A DNA stretch of 64,000 bases from AAA164-E04 sp964342825. Lineage in GTDB: Bacteria > Verrucomicrobiota > Verrucomicrobiia > Limisphaerales > AAA164-E04. Where the stretch lies: contig CAYFHO010000008.1 in assembly GCA_964342825.1 (NCBI GenBank), positions 1-64,000 on the forward strand. Direction: 5' to 3'. The notes below the pieces were generated by a model, which worked only from the letters and a program-made list of their open reading frames with translations, was not told the origin of the DNA and made no database searches. Both the position numbers and the translations under genes were made by a program. Shown in pieces: positions 35,945-44,752 of the stretch (within the stretch, counting starts at the first letter, position 1; each line of letters begins with the position of its first letter).

Positions 35945-37222
35945 ATGAGAAAGCACTTGAAATTCACTCGTCGTCGATTCCTGGGCTCGCTGCCCGCAAT
36001 GGCAGCCACCGTTCAAATTGTCCCCCGCCGTATTCTGGGTGGCCAGGGTAACCTCAGCCCCAACGAAACTCCCACTAAAGCCGTGATTGGTGTCGGTGGT
36101 ATGGGCCGTGGGCATTTGAAGAATGTCAACCCAGGTGCAAAACTTGTTGCTGTCTGTGATGTGGACAAGGGGCATCTGAAGACCGCCCTGGACAAATCTG
36201 GTCCCGATGTGAAGGGTTATCACGATTTTAGAGACGTATTGAGTCGAAAGGATGTCGACATTGTTCACATACCCACGCCTCCACATTGGCATGCCTTGAT
36301 ATCGATTGCCGCAGCAGAAGCGGGCAAGGACATTTGGTGCGAAAAACCCATGACACGCACCATTTACGAGGGGGAAAAAGTCGTCGAGGCTGTTCAAAGG
36401 AATCAACGAATTTTCCGATTGAATACCTGGTTCCGTTTTCGATCAGGTTTTTATGGAATGGGAACCACTGTGGAGCCCATCAAAAAGGCCGTTCAAAGTG
36501 GATTGCTCGGATGGCCATTGAAGGTCACGCTGAATCAAGCGACTGGATTTAATTGGAAGCATGGATGGAGTGGGCGTACCGACTTGACACCTCAACCCGT
36601 TCCCGAAGCTTTGGATTATGATTTTTGGCTTGGGCCTGCTCCTTTTAAACCCTACCACCCGCATCGAGTGCATGCCACTTTCCGTGGTTACTGGGATTAT
36701 GATGGGGGCGGTTTAGGCGACATGGGGCAACATTACATCGACCCCACTCAATACATTCTCGGAAAAGACAATGAAAGTCCGATAGAAATAGAGGCTGATA
36801 CCGATCCTCAAGATGAAGATGCGGTCAGCGCCTGGAGATGGATTCGATTCAAGTATGCCGATGGATGTGAAATCCTTTTAGACGGAGAAAATAAACTCAA
36901 GGAGGCGGCCTATATCGAAGGTCCCAACGGCAAATTATTCAAAGGATTCAAATCAGATATACCTGATTTTGAGAAAAAACTGGCAGAATTTCCTGATCCG
37001 GAGCCGCAGGTAACGGATTTTCTTGAGGCCGTTCGCGAAAGAAAGCCTTTTGCATTGAACGATCAAAATGGTCACCGTTCCTGCACCATAGTCAATCTGG
37101 GCAAAATCGCACTGCGAACAGGGCGCGTACTTCGCTTTGATGACAAAACACAACGAATCATCAATGACGACGATGCCAATTCTTACATCAAACAACCCAT
37201 GCGAGCCCCTTGGGTCATTTGA
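35945..37222 (+). CDS. Tat-exported Gfo/Idh/MocA family oxidoreductase
   Basis: This NAD(P)-dependent sugar oxidoreductase family protein (425 residues) begins with a twin-arginine signal (FTRRRFLGS, residues 8-16), so it is exported folded. The Rossmann motif is GVGGMGRGH, and the WCEKPMTR block holds the family's EKP. Exported Gfo/Idh proteins are frequent in PVC bacteria and act on sugars or sugar derivatives. No partner gene is adjacent. The reaction cannot be specified. Confidence 0.9.
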   Translation: MRKHLKFTRRRFLGSLPAMAATVQIVPRRILGGQGNLSPNETPTKAVIGVGGMGRGHLKNVNPGAKLVAVCDVDKGHLKTALDKSGPDVKGYHDFRDVLSRKDVDIVHIPTPPHWHALISIAAAEAGKDIWCEKPMTRTIYEGEKVVEAVQRNQRIFRLNTWFRFRSGFYGMGTTVEPIKKAVQSGLLGWPLKVTLNQATGFNWKHGWSGRTDLTPQPVPEALDYDFWLGPAPFKPYHPHRVHATFRGYWDYDGGGLGDMGQHYIDPTQYILGKDNESPIEIEADTDPQDEDAVSAWRWIRFKYADGCEILLDGENKLKEAAYIEGPNGKLFKGFKSDIPDFEKKLAEFPDPEPQVTDFLEAVRERKPFALNDQNGHRSCTIVNLGKIALRTGRVLRFDDKTQRIINDDDANSYIKQPMRAPWVI

Positions 37223-37316
37223 GATTTGAGATTCTAACACAGCTGGGTTTCGCCTCACGCAAGATCTCTGGTTTCCTCTGTTAATGGGAGCACAGGAAAC
37301 CATTGAATCAAATTAA

Positions 37317-37484
37317 ATGGATTTCAAGGAATTGCACGAAACTGAATTCGGTGCCATGGGAGTCCTTGGTGCTTACCTTGTGTGGTTATTAGGCAATGAA
37401 GGTTACCGAGGGGTGATCCATGGCAGCCTGCTTGAATTAGTCGTCAAGGCATCACGTTTATTTTTTTATCATTATCATGTCTGA
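37317..37484 (+). CDS. Possible small ORF coupled to the antiporter gene
   Basis: A 55-codon frame begins with ATG at 37317 and ends in TGA overlapping the antiporter's ATG (ATGTCTGA, 8 shared bases). It would encode a short protein with one modest hydrophobic stretch (FGAMGVLGAYLVWLLG). The overlap suggests translational coupling or a leader peptide. There is no clear ribosome-binding site and no family match, so it may be chance. Confidence 0.2.
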   Translation: MDFKELHETEFGAMGVLGAYLVWLLGNEGYRGVIHGSLLELVVKASRLFFYHYHV

Positions 37485-39303
37485 ACACGTTCTCACTCAA
37501 GTCACATTGATTCTATTTCTTGGAATCGGATCTCAGTGGCTTGCATGGCGCTTAAAGCTGCCTTCCATCCTAATGCTGCTTCTGGCCGGGTTCATTGTCG
37601 GACCTGTAATGGGGCATCAATGGTTGGATCCAGACGCCTTGTTTGGAGATTTATTGATGCCGCTTGTATCTGTCAGTGTCGGCTTGATTCTTTTTGAAGG
37701 CGGCCTGACGCTCAAGTTCAGAGAACTGGATGAAGTAGGTACGGTAGTGATCAAACTGGTAACCGTCGGTGCGGTGGTTACGTGGGGATTATCGATATTG
37801 TTGGCCAGGTGGTGTCTGGGGTGGGATTGGGCTTTGTGCGCATTGCTCGGAGCGATCCTTGTTGTCACCGGGCCAACCGTCATCATGCCACTGCTGAGAT
37901 ACCTTCAGCCTAACAGGCAAGTATCATTTGCGCTGAAGTGGGAGGGGATCATGATCGATCCCGTAGGTGCCTTGCTGGCATTGCTGGTCTTTGAAGCCAT
38001 ACATCACGGTCTTAGCGATCAGGGGATCCAGTGGACAGAGTTTCCTTTGCAGGTAGCCCTTGGATTTCTCAAGACGTTTTTAGCCGGAGGGATCACAGGT
38101 GTCATTGGTGCTTTGTGGATATACTTTTTTTATAAGCATCACTGGGTTCCTGAATACCTTCAAAGTCCATTTGCGTTGATGGTCGCTGTGCTCTCGTTTG
38201 CTGGTGCAAATCACATTTATGATGAAGCAGGATTATTGGCCACAACATTGATGGGAATAATTTTAGCCAATCAAAAGCGTGTCCACATCCGTCATGTACT
38301 GGAGTTCAAAGAAAACATTCGAGTTCTTCTGATTGCCGTTCTATTCATCGTTTTATCAGCTCGTTTGAGTTTGGATGATTTTAAGGTGCTTCCTGTTGGA
38401 GGGGTTTTGATGTTTCTTGCCGGGTTATTATTTATCGTTCGGCCAGCAACTGTATGGGTTTCCTGCGCCGGATCCTCGCTCAAGAATCCCGAGCGCTGGT
38501 TCCTTTCTTGGATGGCTCCCAGGGGGATTGTCGCGGCGGCGGTGGCTTCGGTGTTTTCTATGCGACTGGTTGAACAGGGAATGGCGGGAGCAGAGATGTT
38601 AACGCCCGTTATTTTTGTCGTGATTGTCGGAACCGTGCTTGTATACGGATTAACCTCCGCACCCGTTGCCCGACGTTTAAAGGTTTCTAATCCGGATCCC
38701 CAAGGTGTGCTCATTGCCGGTGCACATCCTTTGGGCTGCCAAATCGGAGCGGCACTCAAGGCGGAGGGATTTCGAACATTGATGGTTGATAATAACCGTC
38801 AACACATAAACCAGGCACGGATGGCCGGCCTTCCTGTTCATTATGGCAGTATTTTAGCTGACGATGCGATGGATGATCTGGATCTTGCAGGCATCGGGCG
38901 CTTGATTGCCTTAACGCCTAATCACCGGATCAATTCACTTGCCGCCATTCACTTTTCGGAATTGTTCGGTCGGACGGGCGTTTTTCAGTTGCCTGATGTG
39001 GCAAATAAGTCTCAGAGAACCGAAGCTTTTGCGGAGGGATTGCAAGGCCGCACACTCTTCTGCAAAGAGGCGAATTACGATTCGCTGGAGCACAAAATAT
39101 ACCAAGGCTTTCAGATTAAGCGCACCCCCATTACGGACGAATTTGACTTTAAATCATTTCAAAATGAACATGGAGAAGAAGCACTGCCCATGTTCATTGT
39201 GACCGAGACCAAGAAACTTCAAATTGTGACCACCGAAAAACCCTTGGAACCCAAGGATGGACAGGTCCTCATTAGTCTGGTGCCAGGAGATCCTGTTGCG
39301 TAG
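37477..39303 (+). CDS. Cation/proton antiporter with C-terminal TrkA-N domain
   Basis: This 608-residue membrane protein exchanges Na+ or K+ for protons. About twelve helices fill residues 5-400, with the core blocks GPTVIMPLL and EGIMIDPVGALLA that mark NhaP/CPA1-type transporters. Residues about 408-520 form a nucleotide-binding TrkA-N-like domain (VLIAGAHPLGCQIGAAL, then MVDNN). The C-terminal tail may be a regulatory domain. A small open frame overlaps its start. Confidence 0.9.
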   Translation: MSEHVLTQVTLILFLGIGSQWLAWRLKLPSILMLLLAGFIVGPVMGHQWLDPDALFGDLLMPLVSVSVGLILFEGGLTLKFRELDEVGTVVIKLVTVGAVVTWGLSILLARWCLGWDWALCALLGAILVVTGPTVIMPLLRYLQPNRQVSFALKWEGIMIDPVGALLALLVFEAIHHGLSDQGIQWTEFPLQVALGFLKTFLAGGITGVIGALWIYFFYKHHWVPEYLQSPFALMVAVLSFAGANHIYDEAGLLATTLMGIILANQKRVHIRHVLEFKENIRVLLIAVLFIVLSARLSLDDFKVLPVGGVLMFLAGLLFIVRPATVWVSCAGSSLKNPERWFLSWMAPRGIVAAAVASVFSMRLVEQGMAGAEMLTPVIFVVIVGTVLVYGLTSAPVARRLKVSNPDPQGVLIAGAHPLGCQIGAALKAEGFRTLMVDNNRQHINQARMAGLPVHYGSILADDAMDDLDLAGIGRLIALTPNHRINSLAAIHFSELFGRTGVFQLPDVANKSQRTEAFAEGLQGRTLFCKEANYDSLEHKIYQGFQIKRTPITDEFDFKSFQNEHGEEALPMFIVTETKKLQIVTTEKPLEPKDGQVLISLVPGDPVA

Positions 39304-39334
39304 AGTGTACGAATATTCATCAAGAAATTTCCAT

Positions 39335-40033
39335 TTACCTTGCCAAAAAGGGTTTCCATCGAAGATTTGGATTCCCCAGCTTTCCTCTGTTTTCCCTGAA
39401 ATCCCAGTACTCGGTATTTGGAAATCTTCGTGAATGTCCATCCAGGAAAGTAAACTGGGCTCCGCGACTGTGAATATTGGTATGCACATTGTTGTGTTGA
39501 GCTACGGCCGCTCTTTTCCCATTGTCAAACAGCCAGATCGTGTAAACAGGTTCGGGTATACTCGTGAGTTTGACCTGGTTTCCGGTTCCTGAACCGTTGA
39601 CGTGGGCATTTAAGCAATAGTGAAAAAGGTTGTTTCCATTGCTCCGGTTTTTATTGGCAGGACAGATCCAAATGCTTTTTGTCAGGGGATGGGAAGAATT
39701 TGTACGCCATGGCATTTGGTGATAATCCGGAACGTCCAATAATCGCGGTAAATCAATATACCATCCACTGTTCCTGGAAATCCCATTGGGAGAACCGTCT
39801 CGTGGAAGCCAATCTTCGTGATCGAGAGCATAGAGCTGAGTGGCGAGACCCCACTGTCTGAGGTTGTTTAGGCAGACTGCCCCATGGACTTTTTGTTTAG
39901 CCTGAACAAGTGCCGAAAAAAGCACCGCGGCCAGAATCCCCATGATGGCAATGACCACCATGAGTTCTATCAATGTAAATCCAGAAGTTCCTTTTCTACT
40001 CTCGATCCTGTTGAGCATGATGTCGTTCTCCAT
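39335..40033 (-). CDS. Pseudopilin-like secreted protein with prepilin N-methylation signal
   Basis: The 232-residue protein has a class III prepilin leader: cleavage after Gly18 before FTLIEL, with the conserved Glu23, and a following hydrophobic helix (19-42). The remaining globular part carries CLNNLRQWG, and near the end FLDGHS, features of the PulG/DUF1559-like proteins amplified in verrucomicrobia, planctomycetes and Lentisphaerae. No type II secretion or pilus genes are nearby. Its role is unknown. The ATG at 40033 is used; an ATG five codons in is also possible. Confidence 0.85.
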   Translation of the reverse strand: MENDIMLNRIESRKGTSGFTLIELMVVIAIMGILAAVLFSALVQAKQKVHGAVCLNNLRQWGLATQLYALDHEDWLPRDGSPNGISRNSGWYIDLPRLLDVPDYHQMPWRTNSSHPLTKSIWICPANKNRSNGNNLFHYCLNAHVNGSGTGNQVKLTSIPEPVYTIWLFDNGKRAAVAQHNNVHTNIHSRGAQFTFLDGHSRRFPNTEYWDFRENRGKLGNPNLRWKPFLAR

Positions 40034-40300
40034 TCATGCTTCCAGGTGGGGGTGCGTTTCTTAGTCTTGTGGGAAAACGAATTTTGTCAAAATAAAAACG
40101 AATGGATTAAGATGGGCACCTCTCCCACAAAGTGATGGCGGATCAAAGTTGTTTTTCAAAGGTATTGAGTTCTCTTCTGTGTTTTTATTTGAGTGGATTT
40201 TTGATTTAAAAAGTTTATGCCTCCTTTTGGTTGTCCTAGTCTGTGCCTCATCCAATGAAGTAACGGTTGCTTCGTTGATATCTAATACGTCTAAATTGAA

Positions 40301-41656
40301 ATGAAGGCAGATTTTTTATCGGGTGTGATTGAGGGGTTTTACGGGCCACCGTGGAGTAGTCAGGAGCGGTTGATGGTGCTGGATTGGATGCGTTCGTTTC
40401 AGATGAATACCTACCTTTACGCGCCTAAGGACGACCTGAAACAACGGCTGTTATGGCGTGAAAATTACACGCCAGATGAGTTAGCCGTTATCCGAGTCTT
40501 GATTGATGCCTGCCATGCCCGCGGCATCAAATTTATTTACGCCATCAGTCCTGGATTGGATATCCAATATTCCAATCCAAGTGAATTAGATATTTTACAA
40601 CGACGGCTGGAACAAATGGAACAATTGGGAGTCATGGATTTTGCCCTTTTGCTGGACGATATTCCTGACAAGATGGGCGAGAAGGACCGTCAAAAATTTG
40701 GCGCTTTTGCTTCGGCACATAGTTTCGTCGCCAATCAGTTGTTCCGTTGGTTGAAGACTCGACATACCGTCAAACCTCGTTTCCTCTTTTGCCCCACACC
40801 GTATTGCGGTCGCATGCAGCGAGCGGGTTTAGGTGGAGACAATTATTTGGAAGAGATAGGTAAGCAGTTGGACGAAGGAATCGATGTTTTTTGGACCGGA
40901 CCGGAAATCATTTCTCCGCAGATTGGAGTTGATCACGTCCAGGAGCTTACCAATCTATTGAGACGACCTCCGCTGATTTGGGATAATTTGCATGCCAACG
41001 ACTATGATGGTCAGCGATTTTATTGCGGACCCTATGCTGGTCGGCCGCTGCAGCTTCGTGATAGGATTAATGGCATATTACATAATCCCAATAATGAAGC
41101 ACCCTTGAATTATGTTCCTTGGAAAACCTTGTCCGATTACCTTCACTTTAAGGGAGTGGATTGGGATCCCAGAGAATCATATCTCGAGGCGATGAAAACA
41201 TGGCATGCTCATTTTCAATCTGCCGCCTCTCCTGTTTCATATGAAGACTTGATCCTGCTGGGGGATTGTTATTATTTGCCGCAAGAAGAGGGGATTGAAG
41301 CGGCTCAACTTTATGATGCCGCCAGAAAATGGTTAGCAGACCATAATCCACAAAAACAAAATATATCCGAAATGTTCCTTAATCGCGTAACCCGACTTCG
41401 CAATGTCTGTGCTGAACTGGTCAATCTGAAAGATCGAAACCTTTTCTTTGCTCTGCATAGAAGAACCTGGGACCTGCGGGAGGAGATGGATTTATTGCTG
41501 ACCTGTGCAAAACAATTGGAGTCTGATCCCACGGCAAAGCCACGATCCGACTATCACCTTCCAGGAACCTACCGAGGAGGTATGGTTGCCAAACTTCGTG
41601 GACTTCTGAGACAGAGTCCAGATGGAACCTTCACACCAAATCCAACTGAATCATGA
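40301..41656 (+). CDS. GH84 beta-N-acetylglucosaminidase, human O-GlcNAcase-like, with stalk domain
   Basis: The enzyme should release GlcNAc from beta-linked GlcNAc by substrate-assisted catalysis. The catalytic domain (about 5-290) starts at once with GVIEGFYGPPW; the catalytic pair is Asp119-Asp120 (LLLDDI). The blocks TYLYAPKDD, FIYAISPGLDI, FLFCPTPYCG, FWTGPEI and WDNLHANDYD match human OGA closely. Residues about 310-420 resemble the human helical stalk (GDCYYLPQEEG, TRLRNVC, TWDLREEM), ending in YRGGMVAKLRGLL, the human pre-HAT linker. There is no signal peptide, so it acts in the cytoplasm, unlike secreted bacterial GH84 enzymes. It overlaps the GNAT gene by four bases. The natural substrate is unknown. 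Confidence 0.93.
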   Translation: MKADFLSGVIEGFYGPPWSSQERLMVLDWMRSFQMNTYLYAPKDDLKQRLLWRENYTPDELAVIRVLIDACHARGIKFIYAISPGLDIQYSNPSELDILQRRLEQMEQLGVMDFALLLDDIPDKMGEKDRQKFGAFASAHSFVANQLFRWLKTRHTVKPRFLFCPTPYCGRMQRAGLGGDNYLEEIGKQLDEGIDVFWTGPEIISPQIGVDHVQELTNLLRRPPLIWDNLHANDYDGQRFYCGPYAGRPLQLRDRINGILHNPNNEAPLNYVPWKTLSDYLHFKGVDWDPRESYLEAMKTWHAHFQSAASPVSYEDLILLGDCYYLPQEEGIEAAQLYDAARKWLADHNPQKQNISEMFLNRVTRLRNVCAELVNLKDRNLFFALHRRTWDLREEMDLLLTCAKQLESDPTAKPRSDYHLPGTYRGGMVAKLRGLLRQSPDGTFTPNPTES

Positions 41657-42276
41657 ACACCTTTCGGGTCAGGCAAGGAACGATGGATGATTTACAAGCG
41701 GCCTACTATATCTGCCTGAAAACAGGTAATCATGGGGCTGATGGTGAACTCTTGTATCAGGATGATCCGGATGCCCTTGGCAGAATTTTTGTAGGCCCTT
41801 ATCTGGCTTTCGAAGCTGAATTTAGTCTGATTCTTGAGGACGACGAAGGGGTCTGCGGGTATGCCTTTGCGGCTCTTGATTCCAGAAAGTTTTATGATCG
41901 ATACGAAAGGGAGTGGCGGCCAAATCTCTGCTCTAAATTTCCCATGCCAGGCGGAGATAAGGAAGATTGGAGTCCTTCTCAGGAGGTGCACTCCTGGTAT
42001 CATAGTCCCGATTATTACTGTCCCGAACCTTATGAACAGTATCCATCACATCTACACATCGATTTTTTGGAGAGGGGACGAGGACGAGGGTTTGGTCGGC
42101 AATTGATGGAAAATCTCATGCAACAACTGAAACAAAAAGGATCCCCTGGCGCGCATTTAGGGGTGAGTATTCGAAACACTCCGGCATTTGGTTTTTATCA
42201 TCAACTTGGATTCAAAGAACTGGCCCGGGTGGGTGGCGAAAGTGACGGCTGTGTTTATTTAGGGAAAAAATTGTGA
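41653..42276 (+). CDS. GNAT acetyltransferase-like protein matching the OGA HAT domain
   Basis: This 207-residue GNAT-fold protein begins FRVRQGTMDD and has LILEDDEGVCGYAFAALD, closely like the start of human OGA's HAT-like domain. Its C-terminal half has HLHIDFLERGRGRGFGRQL with the acetyl-CoA loop R-x-x-G-x-G (Arg143-Gly148), followed by GVSIRNTPAFGFYHQLGF. The acetyl-CoA loop, which human OGA lacks in working form, looks intact here, so it may be a real acetyltransferase. The start overlaps the GH84 stop (ATGA), and its own stop overlaps the EIIC start (GTGA). Its substrate is unknown; a GlcNAc-related amine is a guess. Confidence 0.88.
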   Translation: MNTFRVRQGTMDDLQAAYYICLKTGNHGADGELLYQDDPDALGRIFVGPYLAFEAEFSLILEDDEGVCGYAFAALDSRKFYDRYEREWRPNLCSKFPMPGGDKEDWSPSQEVHSWYHSPDYYCPEPYEQYPSHLHIDFLERGRGRGFGRQLMENLMQQLKQKGSPGAHLGVSIRNTPAFGFYHQLGFKELARVGGESDGCVYLGKKL

Positions 42277-43550
42277 AAGCATTGACTCAATTTCTGGATC
42301 GCTATCTGGTTCCCCCTCTGACCGCGATGAGCGAAAATACATACTTGTCTGCTATCAGAGCGGGCATGGTAGCCATCGTTCCGCTGACAATCATCGGTGG
42401 CCTGTTCCTGGTGATTTCCGAAATGCCCTGGCCATGGTGGCAGACTTTGGTGACGCCATACAAGGGGTTGTTGGAAATTCCAGTTGCCGCCACTTTTGGT
42501 TTGCTGGCCGTGTTTGTCTGCTTCGCCATCGCCTATGATCTTGCAAAAAATTTAAAACTAGAGGCCTCGGTCAGTGCCAGCATGGCCACACTGATTTTTC
42601 TCATGGTTCAACTTCAGAGAGGGGACTCTGTCGATGGTGAACTGGGGGCACTTTCTCTGAATATGGACGGCTTGGCTTCAGGCGGACTATTCACCGCCAT
42701 CCTGATTTCTTTAGTTTCCGTCAGGATTCAAAAAGCCTTAAACGATTATCATCTGGTGATCAAATTGCCCAGAAGTGTTCCTGAAGTGGTTTACGAATCC
42801 TTCCTTAGTCTGGTCCCCATGTTTTGTTTGATGATCGGGTTTTTCACTTTGAGATTTGTGTTGGGAGTGGATATCAATCAGACACTTCAAACGATCTTTT
42901 CTCCACTGCTCGTTGCCTTAAATACCTTGCCAGGTATTCTTGTGTTTACGTTCTTGCTGACCTTGCTGTGGTCGATTGGCATCAATGGGGATAACACATT
43001 GGACGCTGTGGTAGCCCCTATTTTCTTAATGTTCCTTGCCGCAAATGTGGAGGCAGCTCAAGCCAATGAACCGTTGCCCTACATCACTGCTCTTGGGTTT
43101 ATCACCAGCTTTGTCAATGTGGGAGGAACCGGAGCAACCATTGCTCTGGCATTGGTGATGGTTCGTTCCAAAGATGCAGGGTATCGCCAGATCAGCCGGG
43201 TTTCATTGCCAACCCAAATATTCCAAATCAATGAACCCATCTTCTTTGGTTTTCCTATCGTGTTGAATCCGGTTTTCATGATTCCTTATGTCGTTAGTGC
43301 CATGTCTCTGACGACCGTGACTTATTTGCTGATGGACTTCGGATTCATAGGCAAACCCGTCATTCATGTTCCCTGGACTACACCTCCTGTCATCGGACAT
43401 TTCCTGGTGTCGGGTGGCGATTGGCGTGCCGCTATTTGGGGCGCTGTTTCCATTCCAATGTGCATGGCCATTTATTACCCCTTTGCGAAAACCGCCGAGC
43501 GCCAGCGCTTGAGGATGAAAAAGAGTGATTTGCCGGATTCCAAGGTTTAA
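42273..43550 (+). CDS. PTS sugar transporter EIIC-family membrane protein
   Basis: This polytopic inner-membrane protein (425 residues, about ten helices) belongs to the lactose/cellobiose/chitobiose EIIC family. The family landmark NEPIFFGFPIVLNP and the loop WSIGINGDNTLD are present. No EIIA or EIIB domain is fused to it or found in the window, and no HPr or EI either. It could work without phosphorylation or use distant partners. The GTG start overlaps the GNAT stop by four bases. Its place suggests uptake of the GlcNAc-containing compound used by the GH84 enzyme, but this is inference. Confidence 0.9.
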   Translation: MKALTQFLDRYLVPPLTAMSENTYLSAIRAGMVAIVPLTIIGGLFLVISEMPWPWWQTLVTPYKGLLEIPVAATFGLLAVFVCFAIAYDLAKNLKLEASVSASMATLIFLMVQLQRGDSVDGELGALSLNMDGLASGGLFTAILISLVSVRIQKALNDYHLVIKLPRSVPEVVYESFLSLVPMFCLMIGFFTLRFVLGVDINQTLQTIFSPLLVALNTLPGILVFTFLLTLLWSIGINGDNTLDAVVAPIFLMFLAANVEAAQANEPLPYITALGFITSFVNVGGTGATIALALVMVRSKDAGYRQISRVSLPTQIFQINEPIFFGFPIVLNPVFMIPYVVSAMSLTTVTYLLMDFGFIGKPVIHVPWTTPPVIGHFLVSGGDWRAAIWGAVSIPMCMAIYYPFAKTAERQRLRMKKSDLPDSKV

Positions 43551-44704
43551 TGAGTTTATTAATGGATATTATGAAGATGAAATCAAATTGCCCCATCACA
43601 CTTACTCAGCCCGAGAATCAACCCTTGAAAGCAGATGACTTTTCTCATTTGTTTTTTCCAACCAGGGCATTGGGTATTTGTTTTGCTCTGATGAGAATTT
43701 TTCTGGTGTCATACATGAGCGGGTATTCTTTGGCGCGACTGACATCTGATGAACTGAACGAAGTGCATCAGTTGAAATTTCTGACAACAAAGCAGATTTT
43801 CGAACATCTGGGTGCTCAACTGGAGTTCGGCCTGAGTTTTGAAAAACACCTGGATTACTTGAGACACTTTGATCGTGTCGATACGGATTCCAATGGCAAC
43901 CTTACCAAATGGGAGTTTGTGGAGAATGGATTTTACCTTACCCCTCAAGCGCGTCGGGGAATATTCCATGCATCGGACGAAAATAAGGATGGGTTGGTGA
44001 GTCAGGAGGAATATGTTTTGAACAGGGTCATCACTGATGAAGCCAAGTGGATATTGCAAGGGATGGATGATGATCAAAATTGCCACATCAATCGCGCCGA
44101 ATTTTTTGCACATACCTCTACTGTTGGTAGTGATTCTTTGTCCAAAGTTGCTTTTGAAAAACTGGATACCGATCAGGATGGAATCCTAAGAATGCCCGAG
44201 TATTTGAGAGCATGGGGTGCTTTAGCCAGGGAAGGGCAGCAACCTGCCAAAGCTCGTATGGATGTCCTCCGGCAACATTCATTGGACAACTTTTGGAGCG
44301 AAGTTTCGAGAACGGTGCGGGAAGGAGATTTTGAAGGATATGCTGCGACTTGTCACCCGGAGGGTGTGCTTGTTTCCGGTGTTTCCAACACCAGTTACCC
44401 GTTGACAAGAGCCTTGGCTCGCTGGAAACAGGGATTCACGGATACCAAGTCAGGCCTCATGGATGCTTCAGTTGAATTTCGATTTGGTCACCGACGTGGA
44501 GATGCAACTTCCGCCCACGAACAGGGAATCTTTCGATACAAATCAAAGAAAGAAGATGGTGAGGTTCAGATTTCACTTATTCATTTTGAAGCATTACTGG
44601 TCCGAAAAGATGCCGGTTGGAAAGTTTTGATGGAATACCAGAAATCAGCGGCATCGGGGGCAGAATGGGAAGCCCTCGCAAGCACTCGCAGTGCGTCTGA
44701 ATGA
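43550..44704 (+). CDS. EF-hand protein with membrane anchor and SnoaL-like C-terminal domain
   Basis: This 384-residue protein has one hydrophobic segment (about 42-62). Four calcium-loop-like EF-hand repeats follow: DTDSNGNLTKWEF, DENKDGLVSQEEY, DDDQNCHINRAEF and DTDQDGILRMPEY. The third loop has Cys where Gly is usual. The last 125 residues look like a SnoaL/DUF4440-type alpha+beta domain (DNFWSEVSRTVREGD at its start, WKVLMEYQ at its end). Start and preceding stop overlap by one base (TAATG), so it is part of the GH84 operon. It may sense or store calcium, perhaps for the Ca-dependent sulfatase that follows; that link is a guess. Confidence 0.7.
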   Translation: MSLLMDIMKMKSNCPITLTQPENQPLKADDFSHLFFPTRALGICFALMRIFLVSYMSGYSLARLTSDELNEVHQLKFLTTKQIFEHLGAQLEFGLSFEKHLDYLRHFDRVDTDSNGNLTKWEFVENGFYLTPQARRGIFHASDENKDGLVSQEEYVLNRVITDEAKWILQGMDDDQNCHINRAEFFAHTSTVGSDSLSKVAFEKLDTDQDGILRMPEYLRAWGALAREGQQPAKARMDVLRQHSLDNFWSEVSRTVREGDFEGYAATCHPEGVLVSGVSNTSYPLTRALARWKQGFTDTKSGLMDASVEFRFGHRRGDATSAHEQGIFRYKSKKEDGEVQISLIHFEALLVRKDAGWKVLMEYQKSAASGAEWEALASTRSASE

Positions 44705-44752
44705 TCGGTAACTTGAACCAAATACTAGAAGACACTATCAACCGACCACACC

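Noticed and set aside
40067..40130. Inverted repeat TTGTGGGA / TCCCACAA in the gap before the GH84 gene
   Set aside because: Arms are only 8 bases and 48 bases apart, with no T-run; not convincing as terminator or operator, though it lies upstream of the operon.
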